Positions 33,701 through 43,230 of a DNA stretch of 64,000 bases are shown here, piece after piece. The notes under the pieces are model-generated. The model had not been told where the DNA came from and searched no databases. It saw only the letters and a program-made list of their open reading frames with translations. Every line of letters starts with the position of its first letter. Position 1 is the first letter of the stretch. A program made the position numbers and the translations under genes. Origin of the DNA: Hydractinia symbiolongicarpus (Eukaryota; Cnidaria; Hydrozoa; Anthoathecata; Hydractiniidae); contig NC_079887.1 of the NCBI RefSeq assembly GCF_029227915.1, positions 10,664,001-10,728,000 on the forward strand, in the 5' to 3' direction.

Positions 33701-36700
33701 CGTACATGCTTAGGTAAAAAAATGCATCTAGCTGAAAAAAATACCGAGAAATCTTCTTAAGATCAAGATAGAAGAGAATTTTACGTTTTTATCCCCATAT
33801 AACTTATATGGATAATGTGTTAAGTTTCCATTTTAGGCCTTACAACTACCACAACAACCATGCCCTCTGATACATGTAAGTTTATTGTTTTAACCCATGA
33901 ATGTTGGTTTTTGTTTTCGTCCAAAGAGATCTAAAAAAGGCATAATACTTTTCTGTGAAGGGTAAAGCACAACGTTTCGACGCATTGATGACACCAATTA
34001 CTTTTCGTTGTGCAAATAGACTAACATACTTCTTTCACAGTTTGTTTCTTTCCTACACAGTACTTTATCCATATGGGTCATTTAATGGTGACAGAATCGT
34101 TCCTTCTGGAGATGACGTTGCGTACACTTACACCTTATCAAGACCAATGAAACTGTTCTCTGTCAGCAGATCTCAATTCCATGTAAGTTTACAAGTTAGG
34201 CACAATGTGAAAAGAACTAACTGGTAGCAACCTGTTCCACCAGATTTTTGACGCTAGAATGAGATTTCCGGCGTTAGTATAATACGAAAATACTTTTTTT
34301 TAGATAAGCTCAAATGGATTGGTTTCTTTCACTATACGCACATCCTCCAGGAGTTTATCTTTTCCAAATGCTGATACAATGATCGGGATGTATCTAACTG
34401 ATTTAGATACAAGCCGTGGTGGGAATATATACTACCGAGAAACCACTTCTCAACAGATTCTGTCAAGAGCCACAACTGATGTACGGAAAACGGGTGCAAC
34501 ATCTTTCACTGCAAGGCGAGCATTACTAGTCAGCTACATTCTTGTAAATGCTTACAGATCATCATCAAGAAATACCTTCCAAGCTGTTATAACAACAGAT
34601 GGAAATTTTACCTACGCCATCATGAATTACGAAAGACTGGATAGCAGATCAGCGCTTACTGGATATACTGAAGGGTTTTGTAACTACAGAATATTTGCAC
34701 CTTCGTCAAGCTCTTATACCTTGTCATCCACATCAAACATAGGTAGACGCGGTCGCCATGTTTACCAATTGACTAACCAAGCCTGCTTCAAACCTGCAAG
34801 CGGTGTAATTACACAAACTATCGCATTTTTTAGATCGTTATTTTTCAATACAGTCACTACCACTTTCAATACTGGAAGACTAAACGGCGTTTTAAATTCT
34901 ATAGTATTTATTTTAGAATTCTCCTCTAGTAACCAGGCAAATTTTGTGTACTTGACTTCTGTTAGATACTTCACATCATCTGTTACAATAGGAATATCAT
35001 ATGCTATTGCTGATCGGACTTCGAGACAGTCTTATCAAGCACTTGGTGTACTCAGTGGAACAAAGAAGAATTCGATTTTTCAGTATGATAAGGTTGACTT
35101 GACAGGTTTCTCCACTGGAATCATGTGTCAAAGAACTACATTCTCTTCAATAATGAATGCTGAACCAACTATCAAACTAACCGCTGACATTGGAAATAAC
35201 CAATATCATCCTGCGCGTCAGGCTCATCTCTGGTTAAGAAACGTATCCAAAAGCGGTTTTGACATATGTGCTAAGGAAAGTGTAGCCTTTAGCGGCTATA
35301 GAAATATATCAGCACATTATATTGCCCTGTCAAATCGCTCAAACAACTTTACAGAATTTGGAAAGCTGGAATTTATGGGAAACAGGTCTAATCTCTGTCA
35401 AAAACTTCATTTTGAATTTATTTACACCGCAAATCCAAAAGTGTTTACAACACCTGAGCAGGTGGAAAATGGGGACAGAAGCGGTGCTATTATTTCTTGG
35501 ATAAAACGTATGACAACTAAATATGTTGAGATATGTACTAAGCATGCAGATGACACGTCCATCATGCGCAAAAGAGATGTCAGTGTGCATTACATCGTCA
35601 CAGGTGTTATTGATGAATGTACGTATTTTATTTGTCCAAGTCACCTCGAATGCCAAAAAGATTTCCGAAACAGAGCATATTGTGGGTGCATTAGATCTTG
35701 TGGCAATGAATCCGATGCTTTTTGTGGAAATGACTTTGTGACCTATTCAAGTCAATGTCAACTTGATAAATCTCATTGTGAGAGATATGGCAACAACAGC
35801 AGACACAATGTTACCATTGCCCATCCTGGAAAATGTGAAAGTAAGTCTTGTTCAGTTAAATGGACATAAACAATGTATTTAATATTACTTTTTGTTGTAA
35901 CCCGTGTGTTGTTTTAGGGTTCCCATATCAAGCTGGAGTAACTCAACTAGATGTAGTACCAAATGCACCTGCCGTATTCTGCAAGTATATACACTTAAAT
36001 CCAAATAACTTCCATCCCACTTCCCAAATCTCTGTACAGCTTTCAGTTTCATGGAAGCAGAACTCATCAATTAACAGTTCACACGATGCTACAGCAAGTT
36101 GGAGTGAGAACATTTCAAATAAGGGTTTTAAAGCATGCGTAATGGTAGCTGGAAGACATTTCTTCGACAGCTTTGATCATAATCCAAGCATACATTGGAC
36201 TGCATACCAAGATGGATTGGCTGGTCCTGATATAGAACTTGGTGTTATTAACATGACCACTTGGCACACGGGGAGCAGATGCATGTCTTTTAGATTAAAA
36301 GTAAGTTGTAACGGTTTTACGTCCGTTCTGTACCGCGATTATAAAGCAGCATCGGAATATCCATAGATAAAATGTTATCCCCTGAATCTTTTTTGTAGAA
36401 ATATTCGAGTAATACCCAGCTATTTGTATCAGTGGAACACACTCATCGAAACATGTTTAAGAATGCCATGACTGCATGGTTTGAAGTAAACTCATTCTTT
36501 TTTGGAAATTTGAAAGTATGCGCGAGAGAATTGCAAAACTTTGATGGTACTCACAGTGGAATCCGACTGGTAAATTGTTTTATTGTTTTATTAACTATTG
36601 TTTCTGTGACAATAGTTTCATATTTAAATGCGCATTTTTTAAGTTATAATTTATTTGCGCCAAAATTATATTTTATGACAAAGGACTCTTGACGTCAGTC

Positions 36701-39700
36701 GTGACTGTCAGCTGTTAGTGTAAATTCTAAAGTCTGGTGATAAGAAAAACCTAGAAACGTCTTATAAGCTATAATTTAAGGATGTGAAACAACAAGCCGT
36801 CCAAAAATCACAAAATCTGCTTTAGCAATGGGTGCATTTTCTTGAACTGGGACTATAATGAAACTAAACTTGTAAACTCCTCAATTATATAAAGTAGCGA
36901 GAGTTTGATAAAACTCTTATCCAGTAACAAATATAGCAAGCCAGAACAGCTCTAGCAAGTAACCCTGTATGCACCAAAGTTCAAAAACCTATCTAAAAAG
37001 ACAAGAAAAGTGGTATACATATTTGGAATATTATCCTTAACTTTATATTTTTAGCATTGGACAGCTATTCACAGAACTTCACCTCCTTTTATCACTGAGA
37101 CTGTTGGAATCACATTTCCAAGACGTCTTATTGGAGACTCTATGCCAGTCTTCTGTAAGGTAAGAAATTGATGACAAATTTTTTTAAACGGTAACACCTG
37201 ATTAACCCTATTCGGTCCGGGGGGCGGGGGGCGGAAACTTACTGAGTTTCAATATTTATCTATTAAACACCTGCATGCAAAATTTTTAGGTCCCATACCT
37301 TGTAGTAGAGGCTTTGATATTGGCCATGACTCGAAACTACCCCAAAAATCTCTATGAAATACTTATAATGGGGAAAATTTAATAACTCCTGTTAGGATTA
37401 TCCTTAGAACTTGAACCTTGCAACAAAACTTTATTTTATTAAGGAGAATCATTTTGCAAAATTTGGACACGTGATTAATCCGATTTTCCGGTTTTGTCGG
37501 ATTTAACCGAAAATTGGAAAAAACGGATTTTCGGGCAATTTTTGGCAATTTTTTGTGCGATCCATCTAAAAACCGGAAAATATGTTAAATAACTTTTATT
37601 TAGCTTTCAGAAACTTCAAACAGAAGGCGAAAATTCGCTCTGGAAGAAAAGTAATTAAATTTTAAGCAGATAGTGGCATTTTTAACGAATTTTAAGTTTT
37701 TGATGACGTCACAGAAACTTTGCTGACACAAGCAAAAATTTATTGCTGCTATTTTGTTTCTTTTATGGCGTACTATAAGTGTGCCAAGTTTGATTCAATT
37801 TGAATAACCCTATGAAAAGTTATTGAGGGGGCGGATCCCCCCGGTCATAGTATGTTTGAAAACCGAATAGGGTTAAACTTATGCGTTACGTTAGCATGCT
37901 CGTTAGCTTGTGAAAGAATCAACGAATCTGTTGACCTACAGACTTTCGCCCAACGTATTTATTTCCAGCATCGCTATTTCGATCACGCGTGACACAAAGT
38001 GGCGATCAGCTACCATTTTGTTATTATCATTATAGAGAGACTGCTTTGAGCGCCATACTCACTTTATATAAACTTTTAAAATCAAAAGAAAGAAGATTAG
38101 AATTTGTATAGACTTATTTTACAAGAAAACAAGTTATTAACAAACCTGTAACTATATTAGAATCTGCAAAATTTCTAAGCAATTTTTGTACAATCTATAT
38201 CAGATACAAGCAGGAAATTATTTTTGGTTGCGGTTGTAAAGGTACATTGCTATACCGAGTTTCAATCGATAGCGACATGTATTTTTGTGTCCTCTAACAT
38301 AATTCTTTTCTTTATTTCTTTTCTTTTATGGAACAGATCCTCTTTTCCTAACTTTAAACCGAGCATTTTTTAGGCTGTGTATGAGGTAAAAAATTGGCAA
38401 TAAATCAATTAATTAGTGGTGAAATCAGAATTCTTTGAAGGGATTTTTGAAGCTTCTTCACTTTGGCAGCTGTGCAAACAACATCTGTAGCTCGAGGAAA
38501 CCTTTTAGCAAATCAAATTGCAAGTCGGAAGTTTGGAATAATAACTAATATCTGGTTTAATAATAGCTAGCTCTTGTTTTCTTTGCAGCTTTATGCACAC
38601 TCAATCACATGACACACTTTTCATTGTTTAGAAAGTGGAATACAACAAGAACTTCCCAACACTAGCTAACCCTACTGTGATTATATCAGCTACCACACCC
38701 ACTTCTTCATCGTCTATCTACTCCAACAATGATGTTGCAGCTTGGATAGAGGTAGGGTCAATTCGTACATGCAGCTATAGTGAGTTGCAGCCATCAACAA
38801 GGTTCTTATGCAACCTTTGCTTATGTATTTGACTGTTATCACTTGCTTTCTCTAGTACACTGGTACAGTTTACATAAAATTTTGTTACAAAGCAATCCAA
38901 AACAATCAATTTACTGAACAAGTTAAAATATCGTACACAGTTATTCCAGGTAATTCCTGTTCTTTTTACCTGTACTTCCATTTTGTAATCTTCATAACCT
39001 TTACAAATTGCATTAGATAAAAAAGGAATGCTCCAATTGTTACCTGCACAATGACTTTAAAATTGGCAAAAAATTGACAGTTCTCTACACTTGGCCAAAG
39101 TTTGAGATTTATTTCAATGGTACCAGTTTCAGTACAACTGTTGTGTTTATATACAAACTTCACTCTGTTGCGTCTCGAAATATGTAACCATATGTTAACT
39201 TCCTTTATGTATTATTTACTCAATTTCAATCATATTCCTCACACATTCGAGAGTTTAACAAGCTTGTGTATTTCAGCATTATGTGAACCTGGTTGGACTT
39301 ATGTCAAAGGAAACTGTTACAAACCAATGGATGGTTGTCAGACATACAATACAGCCGAACAACAATGTAACAACATCGCTGCAGCACTACCTACCGTCGA
39401 AGGACCTGCGGAAGCGTACTTCTTAGAACAAATTTCCGTCTCTAATAAAACATGGATTGGTTTAACAGATGTTAAATATGAAGGAAAATGGACATGGAGC
39501 AGTGGATCAATGTCAGCATATCGAAAGTGGCTAGTAAATCAACCAAACGGAGGTGCGCAAGAGAACTGTGCTGTTGTTGATGGAACAAGTAATGTTGCTG
39601 GTTGGGATGATGTGCCATGTTCAGAATGTGCAAATGTCCAATGCGAAAAAGGTATCGCCAAAGTGCTATTTTACGTGTGTGTTCAGTAGTTGCGAAAAGC

Positions 39701-40780
39701 ACATGAGTTTTCGCGTTTCTTGAAAGCTGACAGAACCATCTAAGCGTTGTTAACATTAACAAATCTCCTTTTTCATTTTCACCTTCTCGTTTTTTATAGG
39801 TGCAAATTTAAAAGAAAGATCTTGTGCTCACTTGTGCTTAAATGGAGGTTCTTGCATACAAGCAGGAACCAATCAATACCAGTGTATTTGTCCAACAGGT
39901 TTTGCCGGAAAAAGATGCGATATTGACTGTAAGTACTTGCTTAAAATTAAAACACTATTTGTTTGATATTATATAGAACTAGCCAGGATACCTGTTGTTG
40001 CACACCAGATGTAGCGCTATGCTAGCCCAGGAAGCGCCTATCTAAGCGTGTGCTTCAGTGTCTTATTTCATGCATATTTTACTTGAAGTAATATGGCCAG
40101 CCATATAAAGACAGAATGCGACTGTTATGTTGTTATCTCGTGGAAATATCCACGGAATTCACCCGTTGTATACATACATCCTGCCTTGATTTTTTCCATC
40201 TGAAGATTCGCCTATTCGCCTGTTTAAATACAAATATACTTATTAGTACAGAGCTGGGCTGAAATAAATAAAATACATTTCAGTTAAAACGATTGCAACA
40301 GTGTTGACTTTTAATTTAAACATTCTCAAATGAGAACACACTTGTCTCTGCTTTATCCGACTTAATTTCTGTTTTTTAGTATTAACCATTACCGAATGCT
40401 ATAACTACACACTGCATCAGGAATCATGGAGGCTATACGAGCTGAATAACAACAGTAACAACCAAACTAATCAAAGTTCATGCGATGGTAGAAATTTGAA
40501 AAACGGCTGGCATAGATTTGATGTTGGAATTGGCACAAAGATACTAAGCAACTGTACTAACGCTCCAAATCAATGTGGAACAAGAAGCCCTGGTTGGATG
40601 CAGGGTCCTCACCCTGAAGTAGATGATGGTATTGTGTCACGAAACCTTCGGTATTACACACACTATTGTGGAGACGACCACGGAGCAGTTCTTGTGCGAA
40701 ATTGCGGAAATTTTTACACCTATCGTTTTGGTAATATTCCATATTGGTCATGCCAATTTGGAATATGTTTGACAACATAA
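24021..40780 (+). CDS. Large secreted NIDO/Kazal/MAM/H-lectin/C-type lectin/EGF/D8C protein
   Basis: Twenty-six exons join without a phase break to about 1,907 residues: 24021-24206, 26855-27139, 27322-27429, 27588-27735, 28072-28251, 29476-29814, 29908-29988, 30198-30454, 30544-30613, 31180-31200, 31535-31576, 32103-32138, 32784-32903, 33172-33458, 33626-33713, 33837-33875, 34061-34182, 34304-35840, 35918-36300, 36399-36569, 37055-37159, 38632-38751, 38856-38949, 39277-39651, 39800-39928, 40380-40780. Order: signal peptide, NIDO, Kazal, Thr/Pro linker, MAM, linkers, MAM, NIDO, H-lectin-like units, Kazal, more H-lectin-like units, C-type lectin, EGF, D8C. No membrane segment is seen. Such architectures belong to matrix, mucus or lectin-type recognition proteins; the role here is inference. 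Tiny linker exons (21-42 bases) are the least certain. I cannot assign an orthologue. Confidence 0.8.
24207..26854 (+). other. Intron 1 of the large gene
   Basis: 2.65 kb. Holds an AAAT/AAT simple repeat (about 25148-25200) and a pogo-type MITE (26435-26571). A GC-richer 67-codon open frame at 24829-25032 (ends PRGRAVRPPRGVLF) has no flanking splice support and is left uncalled. Confidence 0.6.
26435..26571. mobile_element. pogo/Tigger-type MITE, 137 bp
   Basis: Ends CAGTGAAACTTC and, reversed, CAGTTTAACTTC, with AAGCGG shared further in. Flanked on both sides by TA. Confidence 0.6.
27765..28056 (+). repeat. TTTTG-rich microsatellite in intron 4
   Basis: About 290 bases of TTTTG/TTTG runs with scattered interruptions. 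It creates the phenylalanine/cysteine-rich open frames at 27725 and 27941, which are not genes. Confidence 0.95.
28072..28251 (+). CDS. Exon 5: Kazal-type module
   Basis: Residues 243-302. Reads CSHCTGEETW, then VCGSNGLSYRSQCELEKETC, the Kazal/follistatin core. Kazal modules inhibit serine proteases or serve as structural units; no reactive-site specificity can be read. A 49-base tandem duplication overlaps its 3' end and donor. Confidence 0.8.
28246..28343 (+). repeat. 49-bp tandem duplication across an exon donor
   Basis: Two units (28246-28294 and 28295-28343) differing at a few bases. Each begins GTCAAGGTTTG, so the exon 5 donor is duplicated. Confidence 0.85.
28817..29422. mobile_element. 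pogo/Tigger-type element, 606 bp, non-autonomous
   Basis: Ends CAGTATTATCTCCAATTAAC and, reversed, CAGTATACTCTCCAATTACC, each next to TA. There is no transposase frame. It lies in intron 5. Just upstream, 28525-28815 looks like part of another such element (CCGTATTTACTAGAATTAAG at its left edge) into which this one may have landed. Confidence 0.7.
29476..29814 (+). CDS. Exon 6: Thr/Ser/Pro mucin-like linker
   Basis: 113 residues, mostly Thr, Ser, Pro, Glu, with four TPGPE/SGPEP repeats and many potential O-glycosylation sites. It separates the Kazal module from the first MAM domain. Phase 1 at both ends, so it can be skipped or duplicated without a frame change. Confidence 0.75.
29908..30613 (+). 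CDS. Exons 7-9: first MAM domain
   Basis: Exon 7 opens with CTFDGFTCGYNITNW. Exon 8 gives SNGYLRLTHP and LEVQFMSKADSN. Exon 9 closes with GTSIGLDNIHITC, the usual MAM end. MAM domains mediate adhesion and assembly in extracellular proteins. Split-codon phases agree across all three exons. Confidence 0.75.
31180..32138 (+). CDS. Exons 10-12: tiny linker exons
   Basis: Three phase-1/phase-1 mini-exons: 31180-31200 (TPSTTPG), 31535-31576 (ALPLTTSTSSNTTSG) and 32103-32138 (AWTTMFPNMTVPG), each with acceptable AG and GT borders. They lengthen the Thr/Ser linker between the MAM domains. A near-copy of exon 11 at about 31305-31355 has lost its acceptor. Individual use is uncertain, but all keep frame whether included or skipped. 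Confidence 0.5.
31285..31825 (+). repeat. Tandem duplication of linker exon 11 plus intron
   Basis: The stretch from the exon (CTTCCCTTAACAACATCCAC) through the following intron (CATGCGTTCTATTTCAACA, then GTGCTAATAATA) occurs twice, with repeat unit about 220-250 bases. The first exon copy reads TTTTTTTAACTG where the second has TTTTTAGCTC. Confidence 0.7.
32784..33713 (+). CDS. Exons 13-15: second MAM domain
   Basis: Exon 13 opens FCDFEISNCGF. Exon 14 carries CLTFSYHMYGADMGSLVV, the most typical MAM motif. Exon 15 ends SDIALDNISLNFGRTC. About 165 residues, normal length. Confidence 0.8.
34061..35840 (+). CDS. Exons 17-18: second NIDO, H-lectin-like units, second Kazal
   Basis: Exon 17 (YPYGSFNGDRIVPSGDD) and the start of exon 18 (ISSNGLVSFTIR, then NTFQAVITTDGNFTYAIMNY) form NIDO 2. 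Exon 18 is unusually long (512 codons, no intron) and continues with at least two H-type-lectin-like units. The clearest reads PARQAHLWLRNVSKSGFDIC, then ISAHYIAL; H-type lectins bind GalNAc in snail and Dictyostelium proteins. It ends with a Kazal module (DAFCGNDFVTYSSQCQLDKS). Many N-x-S/T sites suit a secreted glycoprotein. The single long exon among short ones suggests internal expansion without introns or intron loss. Confidence 0.75.
35918..38949 (+). CDS. Exons 19-23: H-lectin-like units
   Basis: Exon 19 reads FPYQAGVTQLDVVPNAPAVF, then VSWKQ and WSENISNKGFKACV, an H-lectin core. Exons 20-21 (KYSSNTQLFVSVEHTHRN, WFEVNSFFFGNLKVC, HWTAIHRTSPPFITETVGIT) and exons 22-23 (ANPTVIISATTP, AAWIE, GTVYIKFCYKA) give two more. 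Assignment rests on the repeated CxK, W.. and GF.C patterns, not a search. The five exons stay in phase (0,0,0,0,1). Exons 21-23 are the first of the duplicated set. Confidence 0.65.
37206..37872. mobile_element. piggyBac-type MITE, 667 bp, TTAA target
   Basis: Ends CCCTATTCGGT and, reversed, the same 11 bases, each flanked by TTAA (37202-37205 and 37873-37876). The paralogous intron in the duplicate has a single TTAA at 14651-14654, an empty site. No transposase is encoded; the 61-codon minus-strand frame inside is not one. Lies in intron 21 of the large gene. Confidence 0.9.
39277..39651 (+). CDS. Exon 24: C-type lectin domain
   Basis: A complete domain in one exon, residues about 1607-1731: CEPGWTYVKGNCYK at the start, TWIGLTD (WIGL motif), QPNGGAQENC and WDDVPC. 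The usual sugar/calcium triplet (EPN for mannose, QPD for galactose) reads QPN, and WND reads WDD, so calcium-dependent sugar binding is possible but specificity cannot be inferred. Confidence 0.9.
39800..39928 (+). CDS. Exon 25: EGF-like module
   Basis: Forty-three codons, phase 1 at both ends: SCAHLCLNGGSC, YQCICPTGFAGKRC. Six cysteines with normal EGF spacing. No calcium-binding (DxxE) start. Confidence 0.9.
40380..40780 (+). CDS. Exon 26: D8C (uromodulin-type) domain and stop
   Basis: 134 codons including TAA. Reads HQESWRLYE, GWHRFDVGIGTKI, CGTRSPGWMQGPHP, VLVRNCGNFYTYRF. This is the cysteine-rich D8C domain found in uromodulin and GP2, where it carries glycans recognised by bacterial adhesins. 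Here it ends the protein with no zona pellucida domain or membrane anchor after it, unlike uromodulin. Confidence 0.85.
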
Positions 40781-40847
40781 ACAAAATATTCTTTACATTT
40801 TTCTTGTTGCTGTTATTATTTGTATTTTATTTTCTACTTAATCTAAT

Positions 40848-40853
40848 AATAAA
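40848..40853 (+). promoter_or_regulatory. Poly(A) signal of the large gene
   Basis: AATAAA 68 bases after the stop, conserved in the duplicate at 17713. Confidence 0.55.
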
Positions 40854-41244
40854 TAATTTTGCGTATTATTTATCTATCCAAAGAGACTTTTTTATTGGTG
40901 TTTACTATTTTTCAGCTACTTTTAAAAGCCTTTTTTCCCGACGTCTTTATTTCAATAACAATACTAACTAAAATAACTCCTTTTCTTCAGTAGGTATTCT
41001 AATTCGCTAAAGGCTAAAAAAAACAATAAAATAGAAAAATAAAAAAATTGGAGAGGACACACTTGCAAAGACATCGTGTAAAATGTAGCTGTTAAGCTTA
41101 GTCTGTACTATCCCACCATTTAGATCTGAGTCAACACACGGTAGCATACTTGTTATGACAACAATTTTTGTGTACACAAATCAAAAACCTTAACATAATT
41201 ACATAATATTTATTCTACTGCTAGATTAAATATAATAAAGGAAT

Positions 41245-41746
41245 TTCCTAAAACGTCGGCCCTTCCCCCCCCCCCTCAATAACCTTTCATAGGCTTGTTC
41301 AAATAAAATCAAACTTGGCATACTTATAGTACGTCACAAAAGGAAGAAAATTTGCTTGCGTCAGCATACTTTCTGTGACGTAATCAATAGCTTGATATTT
41401 GTTCAAAATACCACCATTTGCTTAAATTCAATTACTTTAGTTCTAGATCGAATTTTTCCATTCTGTTTGAAATCTACGTAAAAGTTATTTAACATATGTT
41501 CCGTTTTTTACATAGATCGCATGAAAAGTTGCCTTTAATTGCCCGAAAACCCGTTGTTTCCGTAAAATTCGATAAAATCGGGAATTTGGATTAATCACGT
41601 GCTCAAAAGGCATGAAACCTAAGAATTGGGCATACAGGTGTCTTATAGATAAATATTAGAGCTCAGTAAGTTAGCGTTAAGGAGTTATTAAAAAATACCG
41701 TCAGGAGGGGCGGAATCCCACCCCCCTCCCCTCGGACCGAATAAGG
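41245..41746 (-). mobile_element. Second copy of the piggyBac-type MITE, inverted and truncated
   Basis: Reverse-orientation relative of the 37206-37872 element; its right end reads GGACCGAATAAGG before TTAA (41747-41750). The left end fades after a C-run at 41266 and has no TTAA. Confidence 0.75.
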
Positions 41747-41759
41747 TTAAGATGGAGTG

Positions 41760-42371
41760 TAAGCAGTATTAGATTTTCCAGGAGACACCTACACCGTTGT
41801 TAGCAAGCTAGATATGCAGTGCCACATGATAAGCATAGCAAAATCCATATTTAAACAGAAGCATGCAATATCCGCAAAGTGCAGGGAAAGAGAGAGTGAA
41901 ATTCTTGTTCACTGAGTTGACAGGACACAAAAATGGATACATTCACAAAAACAAAAACAAAACGACATAACAATGCCTATGAGCTAAATTTGGGCGAACA
42001 GAAAACTGTGTTATATCCAGATAAAAATAGTGCAATATCAGATATAGAGTAAATAGAATAGGTCCTATAAAATATTTAAAGCAGAAGTTTAAGGTAATAG
42101 TGATGATCGATGAAAAATGATGATCGCAATTCAAAAAGAAAAGAATTCAAAAGATGCTAAAGGTGCTTGCCGGGATATATTCCAAGATGGAATAGATTGG
42201 TAGCGAGTAAAGTTTCATTCAAATTTACGTGTTGTATTCAGTAGTCCCTTGGTTCGGCCTCATGTGCCGTAGACATGGTTAAAGTTGAAGTTGAGACATT
42301 CACTAATACAAAATGAAAAAGCTTATCCAAAAGTGATAAGAACAAAAAGCAAGTTATGAGCTCAAAAGTAC
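41760..42371. other. Intronic or intergenic, nothing recognised
   Basis: If the exon at 42537-42372 belongs to a minus-strand gene, this is its first intron. No following exon was recognised on the minus strand before the large gene's 3' end. Confidence 0.35.
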
Positions 42372-42537
42372 CTGATTGGAAAAGTTCTTCTTTTCTTTTA
42401 TCATATACACTCAACATAGGCTTAGCAAACTCCTCTTCATCAACTAAGATTTCTACATTTTTGTAATGGCTGCTACTGATGTAACACTTTCGCGTGTCGG
42501 AAACCAATTTGATTTCTGTAGTCAGTTTCGGCAGCAT
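42372..42537 (-). CDS. First coding exon of an unrecognised minus-strand gene
   Basis: ATG at 42537, 55 codons with balanced composition (MLPKLTTEIKLVSDTRKCYI, then EILVDEEEFAKPMLSVYDKR), ending in a clear donor, CAATCAG|GTACTT (phase 1). Read-through adds a Ser/Thr/Leu-rich tail and a stop at 42238 that looks intronic. No signal peptide. I do not recognise the family and could not find exon 2. Confidence 0.4.
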
Positions 42538-42990
42538 TGATTATACTGCGCATCACTGCTAACGAAACTGACTGCGGAAACGTGGAAATCATCGCATGCA
42601 TCGTCGTCTTCGCTGAAGCAAGGTTTAAATCAAACTAAAGATATGTTAGACATTAGCTTGACGTCATTTTAATTTGACGTCAATTGTACGTTTCATCCAA
42701 AAAATTTAACGTCATATATGGTTAGTCTTTTAATAAGCTCTCATGCTTTTGTGGCTAATAATACTCTTTATCATACCAAACAGGGTGGGAAATTTAAATT
42801 ACCTTTCTTGCGCATTCGTGCAAAAATTTTGTTGGCGCGGGAAAATTAATACACGCGGAAAAACACTTTTCTTAAGTAAGGTTTTTTTATCACGTGAAGT
42901 AACGTGACGAAGGTAAGCGCATATTTTTATTACAACTTTCATGTATAGAAGCTAATGCGGTGCCATGGGAAAAATGTAAATAATTAGAAG

Positions 42991-43230
42991 GTAATTCCCA
43001 TTACGAAAAGCTGAAGAAAGGTAATTCCCATTACGAAAAGCTGAAGAAAGATAATTCCCATTATGAAAAGCTGAAGGTAGGTAATTCCCATTATGAAAAG
43101 CTGAAGAAAGATAATTCCCATTATGAAAACCTGAAGGTAGGTAATTCCCATTACGAAAAGTTGAAGAAAGGTAATTCCCATTATGAAAAGCTGAAGAAAG
43201 ATAATTCCCATTATGGAAAGCTAAAGAACA
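42991..43230 (+). repeat. 30-bp tandem repeat, 8 units
   Basis: Eight units of GTAATTCCCATTACGAAAAG plus CTGAAGAAAG, with variants GTAG/AAAG and C/T changes. Because the unit is a multiple of three, the minus strand stays open for 75 codons (MGITFLQLF repeats); that frame is an effect of the repeat. Confidence 0.95.

Noticed and set aside
42984..43211. 75-codon minus-strand frame with repeated MGITFLQLF
   Set aside because: Produced by the 30-bp tandem repeat, whose length is a multiple of three.
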